In this document: piece by piece, positions 1-8,449 of the stretch
Position numbering within the stretch: the first letter of the stretch is position 1
How the letters are laid out: every line of letters starts with the position of its first letter
Source: a virus
Length of the DNA: 37,413 nt
Strand: one strand, 5' to 3'
Virus record (IMG/VR): IMGVR_UViG_3300033388_001200
Span: 1-37,413 of that record
Notes under the pieces: model-generated
The model's input: the letters and a program-made list of their open reading frames with translations, nothing else
What the model was told of the DNA's origin: nothing
Databases searched by the model: none
Translations under genes and position numbers: made by a program

Positions 1-208
1 ATTTAAACTTTACTCTATCCCATCTCCATATCCTTTGGTTATATTGAATTAGGTGATTAACCCATATATCAGCATATTTATTCTGTATACCGTGGTTGAG
101 CCTTATAACAATGTTATAATTATCTAAATCCTTTTCTTTGTGTTGCCCATTCCCTATCAACAAGACCTTCTTATCTTTAATATAGTCTTGTATAACTCCA
201 AGTTCCAT
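1..208 (-). CDS. Partial GT29-like (sialyltransferase-fold) protein
   Basis: The reading frame starts at the ATG at 208 and runs off the left edge after 69 codons, so the C-terminus is missing. Residues 14-20 (KVLLIGN), followed by an aspartate-rich turn, VIRLNHG and ADIWV, resemble the sialylmotif-L region of GT29-like proteins, in which a GNG/GNS nucleotide-binding loop is followed by D-x-V-x-R-x-N. Such proteins occur in phages, but their substrate is generally unknown. The gene lies at the distal end of the leftward operon after the internal virion and lysis genes, a usual place for accessory genes. One copy of the 17-bp palindrome family (103-119) is embedded in the coding sequence. The family assignment is tentative because only the N-terminal part is visible. 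Confidence 0.5.
   Translation of the reverse strand, partial: MELGVIQDYIKDKKVLLIGNGQHKEKDLDNYNIVIRLNHGIQNKYADIWVNHLIQYNQRIWRWDRVKFK
103..119. promoter_or_regulatory. 17-bp palindrome, family member 1
   Basis: TTATAACAATGTTATAA is a perfect 8-1-8 inverted repeat. It is the only copy left of 27.9 kb and lies inside the leftward GT29-like gene. It is identical to the family consensus. Its binding factor is unknown. Confidence 0.6.
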
Positions 209-211
209 TAT

Positions 212-370
212 CTATTTCCAAATACCGGCCCTATATGTCTCATACCTCTGTTTGAGAGCTTTAGCTGCTTGTGCAGCCATACCTGTTCCTAACATACTAG
301 GGGTTGGCTTCTTCAAAGCCTTCTTCTTTTTCTTTTTACTGGGTCTTTCTTGTCCATAGATATTAGGCAT
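212..370 (-). CDS. Small basic phage protein, 52 aa
   Basis: ATG at 370 is preceded by GGAGAG with good spacing, and the frame ends at TAG (212-214), just before the GT29-like gene. The protein has a lysine cluster (residues 12-17 are all Lys) and an alanine-rich middle, and ends YRAGIWK. No domain is recognised. The basic character would suit a nucleic-acid or virion-interior contact, but this is inference. It is packed between the holin-like gene and the edge gene in the same operon. Confidence 0.65.
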   Translation of the reverse strand: MPNIYGQERPSKKKKKKALKKPTPSMLGTGMAAQAAKALKQRYETYRAGIWK

Positions 371-379
371 ATATCTCTC

Positions 380-772
380 CTATAAATTCTTCTTTTTAAA
401 TAACCATCTTAATCCAAAGGATGCTGCAACAATACCCATAAATATAGTTTGATACCATAAAGGGGCTTTGTCCATATATTCAAATCCTTTCATTACATAA
501 TCTTGAGAGAAAGGAAAAAACAAAAAGACGAATGGAAATGTTATTATTATTGTCAACCACTCGTCTTTCCAACTATACTGGGATTGGCGTAAGGCTTCTT
601 TGTCCCAATCACCCTCTATACTAGCAGACATTTCCCAGCGTTTTGCTTCAGACATATATTTAGCTACTTCAGCTTCTATCTTAGCTGCTTTTATTTTAGT
701 GCGTCCTTCATTATATCCCTTAATAGTTTCTGTAACAGGACTAATTAAAGATTTAAAGAATGTTCCTATCAT
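380..772 (-). CDS. Two-pass membrane protein, putative holin
   Basis: This 130-residue protein has a charged, probably helical N-terminal 70 residues. Two hydrophobic segments follow, at about 72-88 (with a phenylalanine-rich core) and 106-124, and then a KKK C-terminus. The pattern D-E-W before the first segment, P-x-W-Y-Q before the second and A-A-S-F-G within it recurs in holin-like proteins of aquatic podoviruses. The start is supported by AGGTGA seven bases upstream. It lies downstream of the ejection proteins, where lysis functions are often found. A second holin candidate (10398-10631) sits beside the endolysin, so one of the two may be an antiholin or may have another membrane role. 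Confidence 0.6.
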   Translation of the reverse strand: MIGTFFKSLISPVTETIKGYNEGRTKIKAAKIEAEVAKYMSEAKRWEMSASIEGDWDKEALRQSQYSWKDEWLTIIITFPFVFLFFPFSQDYVMKGFEYMDKAPLWYQTIFMGIVAASFGLRWLFKKKNL

Positions 773-779
773 AAATCAC

Positions 780-3152
780 CTATTTCTTTATTACCCAATT
801 AAGTTCTTCTAAAACTTCTTTCTGTTCTGGGGTAGCTTTATAATAAAGATTTGAGAAGTTCAAGTTCTTTAACATATTAGCAGCAGGGTGTCTACTTCTC
901 ATCATAAAGGATGCAACCTCACCTCCTGTCATTTTATTATCCAGTAAGAGTTTAATTGCTTCTTCCTCTTCCCCTCGCTTAGTAAGATCAGTGGCTTGTG
1001 TCATGATTAAATCTTTTTCTTCTTGTTGCTGTCTCTGTATTCTATACAGAGTGTCTACCTTAGGACCACCTGCAGTACCGTGACTTATCTGAAGTCCTAA
1101 GAGTCTATATCTATTTCTCCAAGATTCATCATCAGGAGCAAAAGTAGAGAAGGTAGTATCCCAACCTGTGAGGGCTTTGGTATAATGTTTGCCAGTAGAT
1201 GCTATATGCTCATACCAAGCATCCCCATCTTTGAGTATAGTATCCCCTTTGAAATCTCTATTTTCTAGATATTGCATAATACCTGTGATAACAGGATTTC
1301 TTTTATTAGCTGCCAATTCTCTAGGTTTTAAAACTATCTCCGCTATGTCTCTAGCTGCCCTGAAAGGACTGCCCATATATACAACTTGCCCATTTTCTTT
1401 CTGCCCTATAGCCATTTTCCATTTTTTATCTCCCTCATTATCCCAAGAGAAATGCCCCCCAGTATTTCCATATTGATCTGGGATATCTTCCATTTTAGTG
1501 ATAGCATAGTTAGCTCCTTGCAACGTAACAAATAAAAGAAACATATCTTTAAAAAGGGTAGCGACTGCCATGCCCCTAAAAGCGTCTGCCAATTCAGCTT
1601 TAGACAAACCACTAGAGTTTTTCATTTGCCCCACAAGATGTTTAGGTGTCACTCCAATACCATATTTAGTTAGTCGTAGATTAGACATAGTGTAAGAACG
1701 AGAAAATAAAACAGTGTTAAGAAAATTTCTGTATCCCGCTGCAAAATCTTCTCTTCCGAAAGCTCCTACAATAAGATTAGCAAACTCCCCCGCTTGATAT
1801 TTAGAATCTTCTTCTAAATCTTTGAATTCTTCAGCAGAAGGCTCTCTATTATTCTCCTTTTTAAACAGAGAAACTTCTCTTTTTAATATTTCAGAGGTTT
1901 TACGGGAATATAGTCCCATCTGTAAATCTCCAATCCTATCCCATAAAAGAGTGCCATGCCAAAAACCTCCGAATTTCTCAAGACTATCCCCTAAACGAGG
2001 ATCTAGCTTATGTAAAAAATTCTCTCTTATAGTCTCTATCTCTCCATACAAATCCTGCGTATATCCTCTGCCTCCCAAGAAGCGCACATTATGTTTAATA
2101 GCATCAATACGAGTGCCTTCCTTTTGATTCTTTTTGTAGCCATTAATATAATCATGCAAAGGATTATACATTTGAGAAGGGGGCAATGTAGGCCACGCTT
2201 TGAATAGCACTGTCATACCATGGAAAAGAGGATTATACATAATAACTTTCATAGCAGCAGCTTTTGTATGAAGAAATCCACTCATCAATATATTAGGATC
2301 TTCAGTTTCTAATACAGCTCTTAAAGCCCCTGCTAAATCAGGATGTACTTTTATGGGGCGTATCATAACATCGGTATACTTTTGAACCTTACGGAATTTT
2401 CCATTAATGGTTATTCCATTGTCAGCAACAGAATAATTCTTCCCCTCAATTTTAACTTCATCACCACGGAAAAAATGTTTCTTTTTATTATGATTAATAT
2501 ACTTTTTAATTATAAAAGTTTTTTCCTGAAAGGCTGGATGATTAACTGTTACATATCCAGGTATTTCTTCTCCTGGGAAACTAATAGCAGGTTCTCCTCC
2601 ACCAAGACTTTCTCCTTTCACATAATTAACAAATTGACGAGAGTATATAGCCCTTTCTAATTCAGCTCTAGCAGCTCCCATCACACGAAAATCTACCAAA
2701 TACTCTATACCAGCAGCTTCCCCCTCTTCAAAAGTTTCGTATCTACGTTTGCCTGTTTTAATCCAAGTCTTGAAATACTTCTCCCCAAAAACTCTTTTAG
2801 CCTCTGTGGGTTCTTTCAAGAAAGCTAGAACAACATGCTTAGCATAGTTCTTTCTCACCTTACCTAGAATGCCCAATTGGACAGCTAATGGTCCTAGCAC
2901 TTCTTCCATCTCATAACGCATTTCTGTGACAGCTTGTTGTTGTTCAACAGGAAGTTCTTTAAATAGTTTAGGATCTTCTATACTACGCAACATCTTAGTA
3001 CTATCACTAGTAGATATTTTTAACATATCCTTAGCGAAGATTCTTTGTTTCTCTTTAATCACCTCTAAGTTATTAGCTAAATTTTTAGCTGTGGCTGCTG
3101 CTTGAGCAGAGGCAGCTTGCAAAGGCTGAGTAGTCATTCTCACTTCTCGCAT
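780..3152 (-). CDS. Large internal virion/ejection protein, C-terminal part
   Basis: This frame has 790 codons from the ATG at 3152. It is mostly helical and charged, with an alanine/glutamine-rich N-terminus and hydrophobic stretches in its second half. No enzymatic motif is evident. Size, composition and position after the tail genes fit an internal virion (ejection) protein of a podovirus. There is no convincing ribosome-binding site before the ATGs at 3152 or 3137. The frame stays open upstream through a run of nine T (sense strand) that ends the preceding gene. With one T fewer, the two would be a single protein of about 1,150 residues. The start given here is therefore provisional. Confidence 0.7.
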   Translation of the reverse strand: MREVRMTTQPLQAASAQAAATAKNLANNLEVIKEKQRIFAKDMLKISTSDSTKMLRSIEDPKLFKELPVEQQQAVTEMRYEMEEVLGPLAVQLGILGKVRKNYAKHVVLAFLKEPTEAKRVFGEKYFKTWIKTGKRRYETFEEGEAAGIEYLVDFRVMGAARAELERAIYSRQFVNYVKGESLGGGEPAISFPGEEIPGYVTVNHPAFQEKTFIIKKYINHNKKKHFFRGDEVKIEGKNYSVADNGITINGKFRKVQKYTDVMIRPIKVHPDLAGALRAVLETEDPNILMSGFLHTKAAAMKVIMYNPLFHGMTVLFKAWPTLPPSQMYNPLHDYINGYKKNQKEGTRIDAIKHNVRFLGGRGYTQDLYGEIETIRENFLHKLDPRLGDSLEKFGGFWHGTLLWDRIGDLQMGLYSRKTSEILKREVSLFKKENNREPSAEEFKDLEEDSKYQAGEFANLIVGAFGREDFAAGYRNFLNTVLFSRSYTMSNLRLTKYGIGVTPKHLVGQMKNSSGLSKAELADAFRGMAVATLFKDMFLLFVTLQGANYAITKMEDIPDQYGNTGGHFSWDNEGDKKWKMAIGQKENGQVVYMGSPFRAARDIAEIVLKPRELAANKRNPVITGIMQYLENRDFKGDTILKDGDAWYEHIASTGKHYTKALTGWDTTFSTFAPDDESWRNRYRLLGLQISHGTAGGPKVDTLYRIQRQQQEEKDLIMTQATDLTKRGEEEEAIKLLLDNKMTGGEVASFMMRSRHPAANMLKNLNFSNLYYKATPEQKEVLEELNWVIKK

Positions 3153-3195
3153 TGTCTCAGAAGCATCTATAGCTTCAACAGCTTTAGAAATATTC

Positions 3196-4245
3196 TCAGT
3201 AAAAAAAAACTGAAGGGTCTATCATACCTTGTTGCTTAGGATCAAACTTAGACACAGTTTCAGGAGAAGGTTCTTCTCTTTTCATATAAGGTTCTAGATT
3301 AGCACTAACCTCTTCAGAAGAAAGTTCCCATTCTAACTCATCCATCATCTGTGCATATCTATCTTTATTAACTTGCTCAGAAGCTGTGTGAGCTTCCCTC
3401 ATCTCCTGTGTAAATTCTTCTACTGCTGCTTCTTCTACTATTTCATAAGCAGGTTCTTCCAACTGAAGCTGTTCTGCTATTTCTTCAGGAGCAACTGCTA
3501 ATTCTCCCTCTATAGCTTCTCTTTCAATTCCTACCCTTTCTTCCACAGGAATAATATCAGAAGGACGTTCTATTAATTCCCCTTCTAGAGGAGCTGCTTC
3601 TTTAGGAGCTTCTCTTATCACTTGACCTCTAGCAATAGGCCCACCCTCTGGTCCCCTAGCCACTGTTCCTTCTGGTTCATATCCTTCCATAAACTCCTCT
3701 AGAGGATCTCTAGGAGCTTTCCCTTTTTTACCTACTCGTAACAAAGGAGCTAATAAAGGCAGAGCCTCTCCACTCACCTTGCCTATAACAGCTGTTAAAA
3801 CATTCTTATTCTCTAGATTAGGTTCTACTAGATATTCATCAACTACAGCAGAATACTTCTCAAAAACCCCTGCTAAGGTTTCTGAAAACTCTCTACCTTT
3901 CTCTGTGCGGGGTTCATAAGTGTAGAATTCTTGTATATGTTTGAAAGCCTTTGCAAATTCAGAAGCATCCTTTTCTTCAATAGCTTTATATAATCCACCC
4001 GCAGTGGCGGGCAAGGCTCCAGCAAAGGCTGTCCCCATTGTTGCCAGCACCTCCCCAACACCAGCTACATCCATCCCTCTCTCCTGCACTTCTTCTAAAT
4101 AAGAAGGAGGAATTTCTTCCACAGGAGGAGCTTCTGGTACTCCAGGCTCTGGTGTAGGGGCTTCCTCTGAAGCATAGAAATCCACGAACTCATATCGAGG
4201 TTCCTCCTCTTCTGCTACAAATTCATATCTAGGTTCTGTTTTCAT
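3196..4245 (-). CDS. Acidic virion protein; possible N-terminal part of the ejection protein
   Basis: The protein has 349 residues and is very rich in Glu, Pro and Ala. The heptapeptide EPRYEFV is repeated at residues 4-10 and 15-21, and long acidic stretches follow residue 200. A hydrophobic alanine/glycine segment near residues 63-85 could cross or perturb a membrane. The start codon overlaps the stop of the upstream gene (TAATG), indicating translational coupling. The frame ends directly after a T9 run, beyond which the 780-3152 frame is open, so this may be the N-terminal third of one large protein. The assignment rests on gene order; no domain is recognised. Confidence 0.65.
   Translation of the reverse strand: MKTEPRYEFVAEEEEPRYEFVDFYASEEAPTPEPGVPEAPPVEEIPPSYLEEVQERGMDVAGVGEVLATMGTAFAGALPATAGGLYKAIEEKDASEFAKAFKHIQEFYTYEPRTEKGREFSETLAGVFEKYSAVVDEYLVEPNLENKNVLTAVIGKVSGEALPLLAPLLRVGKKGKAPRDPLEEFMEGYEPEGTVARGPEGGPIARGQVIREAPKEAAPLEGELIERPSDIIPVEERVGIEREAIEGELAVAPEEIAEQLQLEEPAYEIVEEAAVEEFTQEMREAHTASEQVNKDRYAQMMDELEWELSSEEVSANLEPYMKREEPSPETVSKFDPKQQGMIDPSVFFY
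3201..3209 (-). other. Homopolymer A9/T9 at a gene junction; candidate slippage site
   Basis: Nine A on the given strand (nine T in the sense direction) lie in the last codons of the 3196-4245 gene. The upstream frame reads GTT TTT TTT TAC TGA and ends. Removing one T would read through in frame into the 780-3152 gene. This could be transcriptional slippage, a real split, or an indel error. Confidence 0.55.
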
Positions 4246-5333
4246 TATTTCTTAGGAACCCAAGTATCCCCATCAGAAATTAAGAGTTGTCTTGTATGTT
4301 TATCCCTAATAGTTTTACCTTTATGTTGACTAGCTTGAGGAAGAGTTGCAAAACCTTGTCTTGGAACTATACCGGGAGCTTTCCCCGTAATATCAATCCC
4401 AAATTTCTCTTGGGAATATTCAAAAAGAGGTGGGCGATTTAGATTAGCTGTTTTAGCTTTAACATAAGCTTCAGGATTCATTGCCTGTAAGAGTATAAGT
4501 TCTTGCTGAGAAGTTACAGGATAGTCTGCATCTCTAGCTTTTCTAATTTCATTAGTAGTGATAATTCCACCTTCTGGCAACCAATGCTCGTTTGCCTTTA
4601 ACGTAACACCTTTCTCTTTAGTAGGTTTAAAATACCCTTTATTTTCTATAAGATCTTCATACTCTTCTACTGATGTAGCAAGTTGTCTATCATTTTCTTT
4701 ATTCACAAGGATTATAGGAGTAGAAAGTTTCGTAGTAATCTCAGGAGCCTCAATATCCAGAGGTTTCATCCTCATCATCTCTTCTGCAAAACCTTTAGTG
4801 AAATCTTTACCACCTGTACGCTCTCGTAATTCTGCTTCTCTAGCTTCTATCTGAGACACAGACAACATATTAGGATGCTTGCGCCCCCCAAACAGCAGTC
4901 TTGTTATCCCATCTTCCGCACTAATTCTGGCTTTAGCTAATTTATCCCACTCATTGTTCTGAAAATAATCTGAAGGTTTTGGTTTAGCTATCCTATCATA
5001 GTTACCAATTAATTTAGACAAATATTCTGGATCTTTGTCTAAACTTTCTTTCACTTTAGCAAGATGTTCTTCTTTACCTTTACCAGCTTTGTAAGCATAC
5101 CCGTTAGCTATTTGTATAGCAGCCCCTTCCTTACCCTGCATAGTGAGGCCATCTTTCATTTTCATGAATCGACTGTATCTATCTAAATCTGCTTTATAAG
5201 CAGCACTGGCAAAAGCCAATTGTGTTTGTCTAAACTTATCAGCTTCTTTCTGCTTCCCAGCATTAATTTCATTCTGTCTATCTACAGCTCCTTTAGCAAA
5301 GCGTAGAAGACTCACACCTCTACTAATCGCCAT
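4245..5333 (-). CDS. Internal virion protein candidate, 362 aa
   Basis: This is a helical, highly charged protein. Its N-terminus (GVSLLRFAKGAVDRQNE) is followed by about 100 residues of alternating Lys/Glu/Ala likely to form a coiled coil. The C-terminal part is less helical. It is coupled at both ends: its start abuts the stop of the 5333-5821 gene and its stop overlaps the next start. Position between tail-proximal genes and the largest ejection protein suggests a component of the internal core. No enzymatic motif is seen. Confidence 0.6.
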   Translation of the reverse strand: MAISRGVSLLRFAKGAVDRQNEINAGKQKEADKFRQTQLAFASAAYKADLDRYSRFMKMKDGLTMQGKEGAAIQIANGYAYKAGKGKEEHLAKVKESLDKDPEYLSKLIGNYDRIAKPKPSDYFQNNEWDKLAKARISAEDGITRLLFGGRKHPNMLSVSQIEAREAELRERTGGKDFTKGFAEEMMRMKPLDIEAPEITTKLSTPIILVNKENDRQLATSVEEYEDLIENKGYFKPTKEKGVTLKANEHWLPEGGIITTNEIRKARDADYPVTSQQELILLQAMNPEAYVKAKTANLNRPPLFEYSQEKFGIDITGKAPGIVPRQGFATLPQASQHKGKTIRDKHTRQLLISDGDTWVPKK

Positions 5334-5821
5334 TATGTTCCTCCTCCACCTTCTATTCCTACAACTTCTTTCCCAACTCTAGAGAGCAAACTCTTGGGAA
5401 GCTTCTGTTCTACATCTGTAAGTTCTTGGCCTAATATATTTTCAATCTCTTCTTCAATATCTTCACTAAGGTATTCATCTTCTTCTAATACAGGATCTAT
5501 CCCTGTGCGTTCGGCTATAAAAATTATCATATATACTACAGGTTCTATAAGAAGAAGTTGCATGTCAACATTAAATTTTCCACTAGACATTCCTGTGAAT
5601 AAAATCATTTTAGTAATAGACTCTACAGACATACCATCATTAAGAAATCCTGCTATCTTAGAAATGCTATCTGGCTCCATAAGCTTCTCAAACAATCCCT
5701 CCACAAGCTTTTGTTTATCTGTAAACTCTGGAGGAGTTTCAAAAGGGAGAGGGTTCTCCACATCTGTGGTGAGGGATTGCCCTGCTATAGGAGCATCAAA
5801 TAAATCTATTTCATTTGGCAT
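5333..5821 (-). CDS. Acidic structural-region protein, 162 aa
   Basis: The protein has an acidic N-terminus, a hydrophobic segment at about residues 87-103, then a Glu-rich stretch and a GGGG tail. It sits inside the cluster of internal virion genes with almost no spacing on either side. No domain is recognised. A role in the internal core or its assembly is inferred from position only. Confidence 0.6.
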   Translation of the reverse strand: MPNEIDLFDAPIAGQSLTTDVENPLPFETPPEFTDKQKLVEGLFEKLMEPDSISKIAGFLNDGMSVESITKMILFTGMSSGKFNVDMQLLLIEPVVYMIIFIAERTGIDPVLEEDEYLSEDIEEEIENILGQELTDVEQKLPKSLLSRVGKEVVGIEGGGGT

Positions 5822-5823
5822 TC

Positions 5824-6693
5824 TTAATAACCTCTAGCTAGTAAACTTTTGTAACGTTCTTCTTCTTGGCGTAATCTTCCCACCAATCCCGGTTGTGCTT
5901 CTGCTACAAACTGTGATACACCTACCCCAGCTCCAGCACCTGCTGAAATGCCCTTGACAGTTTCTACAGGACTCAATGGGGCTGGCTCTGGTAGAGAATA
6001 ATCATATCCACCCCCAGCTTCTCCAACACCACCACCTAACAAAGATTTACCCACTGCTCTTGCAGCCTTACCATAATCAAAAGGTTTTGTTGTTGGGCCA
6101 GCTATATCATAACCTAAAGCTTCCATACCTGTAGTAGTTTTAAGAGCTAAAGCTTCTTCTGCACTAAAGGCTCCTATCTCTGGAGTATATGCAGCCATCT
6201 CTACACCTAAAGCTGTAGGAGCACCTGTCACTGGTAAAGTTTCTGCTAAGGCAGAGCTAGTATATAGAGACTCCCCTCCTATACCTCCTAAGGAGGCTGC
6301 TTCTCCTGTAAGAGCTGTGCTTTCAAAAGCCCCTATTTCTGCTGTACTGAGAGTGCTAATGCCTTCAGATATACCTAAGGCTCCAGAACTTACAGAAGCA
6401 CTTGCAGAAGTCATAGCCCCTGTGGACATACTTTGTGCTGCCCATGCTTCACCAGCACCGGCTCCTGCTGCTCCAGCACCAACAGTGCCATAAGTAGCAG
6501 CATAATAATTCATTGCATAAGGAATAGCAAGCATTAAAGCTATGGTTCCTAGAGGACCAAGCTTATTCTGGAAGGCGCTAAATTTACCTAAAACACCTTT
6601 GCCAGCTTTCAGAAGCCCCGTTCCTGCTTTCTTTACACCTTTAACAACACCTTTAACAGCCTTGCTAAAACTCTTTACTGGATTAAACCCCAT
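5824..6693 (-). CDS. Gly/Ala/Ser-rich membrane-active virion protein
   Basis: The 289-residue protein begins with a basic amphipathic region of repeated Lys/Gly/Val up to about residue 40. A strongly hydrophobic segment follows at 45-70, then a long low-complexity Ala/Gly/Ser/Thr region. This layout resembles podovirus ejection proteins thought to insert into the host envelope during DNA delivery. There is no signal peptidase site. It is followed after two bases by the 5333-5821 gene. Function is inferred from composition and gene order. Confidence 0.6.
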   Translation of the reverse strand: MGFNPVKSFSKAVKGVVKGVKKAGTGLLKAGKGVLGKFSAFQNKLGPLGTIALMLAIPYAMNYYAATYGTVGAGAAGAGAGEAWAAQSMSTGAMTSASASVSSGALGISEGISTLSTAEIGAFESTALTGEAASLGGIGGESLYTSSALAETLPVTGAPTALGVEMAAYTPEIGAFSAEEALALKTTTGMEALGYDIAGPTTKPFDYGKAARAVGKSLLGGGVGEAGGGYDYSLPEPAPLSPVETVKGISAGAGAGVGVSQFVAEAQPGLVGRLRQEEERYKSLLARGY

Positions 6694-6702
6694 ATTCTAC
6701 TC

Positions 6703-8397
6703 CTATTGTATATCTTGGTATCTATCCCAAACATCTATAGCCAGCCCACCAAGAGCTGCTGCATTGTCAGCACTCATCTTATCAGCCATAGTTTCATTAG
6801 TCATAACGGCTATAGCAATTCTATTAGCTCTATCAAGCTCACCTTCTGAGGATTGCCATACAAATTGTGCTGCATCTCTTTGTTCTTGCCATAACATTGT
6901 TAAAGCTTGATTAGAAAGATTGAAAGAGTTCATAGCATTAGCTTGATTAGTTGCATTCATCCCTGCTGTATCAATCTCATTCATTCTTCGTCGCCAAGCT
7001 ATGTTGGATTGTTCTATAGCTAGTGTGTTTGTAGCATTAAATTGATCCCTATTAAATTCCATTTGAGAATTAAACTCTGCTAGTTGTGTATTCATCTGAG
7101 CTGTAAGTTTATCTGCCTCTAATATATTTCCTGCTTCAAACATTGTTCTTTGTTGGTCTTGAGAAGCATTAAATTGACTAACCGTAGTAGCTCTATCAGC
7201 ATTAGCTTTGTCTACATTAGCAGAAAGGTTTGCCATAAATTGCTTAGTTTGATTTTCAGACGTAGCATTAAACTGCTTAGCAGCATTCTTAGCAGAAGCA
7301 TCTGACAACAACACTTGCTGCCTAGCTTGCATATTAATTTCATTAGTTCTTTGCTCATTACTAAGATTGACAAAATCCATTTGAAGGAATGCTTGAGCAT
7401 TTGCCACTTGAGCTTTTTGACTATATGTGGCATTAGCCAAATCCATATTAGCCATAACAGAAGCATTGAACATTGTAGCCTGCTGTCTATTATTTAAATC
7501 GGTTAAAAATTCAGTTTGTTTTGTGCGAGCATCCCCAACAGCAATAGGCATAGCTGCTTGTATCACAGCATTAAATAATGACTCTCTAGCTACCTGAGAT
7601 TTACCAACACCCCTAGCAGCCAGTTCTGCTTCAGCAAAGGCTACGGCAGGTTTAGCCCAAGCAGGAACTTCCCCACCTTCTATTCCTGTTAATAGCCCAG
7701 CTAATTGATTCTGTATAAATGCCTCTCTAGGCATTTCTCCTTCAGCAGCAACAGCTAAAGACTCTTCTCTAATAACCCCTTGCACAGGGTCTTGAATAAG
7801 AGCCTTAGGACTTACAGTTCCTTGTGAGGCAGCAGCTTGAGCTGCTTGATCTATTGTTGAGGCAGACATTGTACTAGTAGCTAAAGGTGCTATAGGAGTT
7901 TGTTGTATGGCCTCTGCTTCCGTTGCAGGAGCCATTTGAGGGGCACTGATGTTCTGTTGTGCCACTTGTGTAACTTGTCCTACTTGTGTGCCTTCCCCAG
8001 TGAGGAGTTGTTCTGGGGCTGTCTGTAAAGGTGCATACCTCTGTTGAGCATCCTCTGGTATCTCAGGAGTTTCTACTTGAGCTTGTACCTTCTGCTGTAA
8101 CTCTGTAGGCTCGGTTACAATAGGAAGAATAGGTTCCTTAGTAGGTTCTCTACTATCTCTAGGAGGAATATTTGTAGTGTCTTTACCTTCTCGAAAACGG
8201 TCAAATACAGAGCCTATGGCAGTAGTAGTATCTCTACTAGCTGCTTGCTCAAACACAGAGCCTATGCTTGTCTTACCCTCCTTAGTACTCGCCATTTGCT
8301 CTATTTTATCCAAGAAACTAGGTGTTGGCTCCTTGTCTTTTGTAGCAGGTCTGCCCCCTAAAGGGGCTGAATAAGGCTTTGGTTGCATTCTACCCAT
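6703..8397 (-). CDS. Gln/Asn-rich coiled virion protein, 564 aa
   Basis: The N-terminal 190 residues are Pro/Thr/Gln-rich and probably disordered. From about residue 260 onward the protein is an uninterrupted helical region rich in Asn, Gln and Ala, with a recurring FNA/AN-x-Q heptad-like pattern, consistent with a long coiled coil. It is likely another internal core or tail-interior protein of the ejection machinery. No catalytic motif is visible. It lies between the tail genes (8450 upward) and the hydrophobic ejection protein. Confidence 0.6.
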   Translation of the reverse strand: MGRMQPKPYSAPLGGRPATKDKEPTPSFLDKIEQMASTKEGKTSIGSVFEQAASRDTTTAIGSVFDRFREGKDTTNIPPRDSREPTKEPILPIVTEPTELQQKVQAQVETPEIPEDAQQRYAPLQTAPEQLLTGEGTQVGQVTQVAQQNISAPQMAPATEAEAIQQTPIAPLATSTMSASTIDQAAQAAASQGTVSPKALIQDPVQGVIREESLAVAAEGEMPREAFIQNQLAGLLTGIEGGEVPAWAKPAVAFAEAELAARGVGKSQVARESLFNAVIQAAMPIAVGDARTKQTEFLTDLNNRQQATMFNASVMANMDLANATYSQKAQVANAQAFLQMDFVNLSNEQRTNEINMQARQQVLLSDASAKNAAKQFNATSENQTKQFMANLSANVDKANADRATTVSQFNASQDQQRTMFEAGNILEADKLTAQMNTQLAEFNSQMEFNRDQFNATNTLAIEQSNIAWRRRMNEIDTAGMNATNQANAMNSFNLSNQALTMLWQEQRDAAQFVWQSSEGELDRANRIAIAVMTNETMADKMSADNAAALGGLAIDVWDRYQDIQ

Positions 8398-8449
8398 ATT
8401 TATCTCTCTCTCTTATTAACTTGTATACCAAAATATTCTAATATCTGCA

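Noticed and set aside
5394-5837. 147-codon rightward frame
   Set aside because: It is the antisense shadow of the 5333-5821 virion gene, Ser/Ile-rich, and without an SD.
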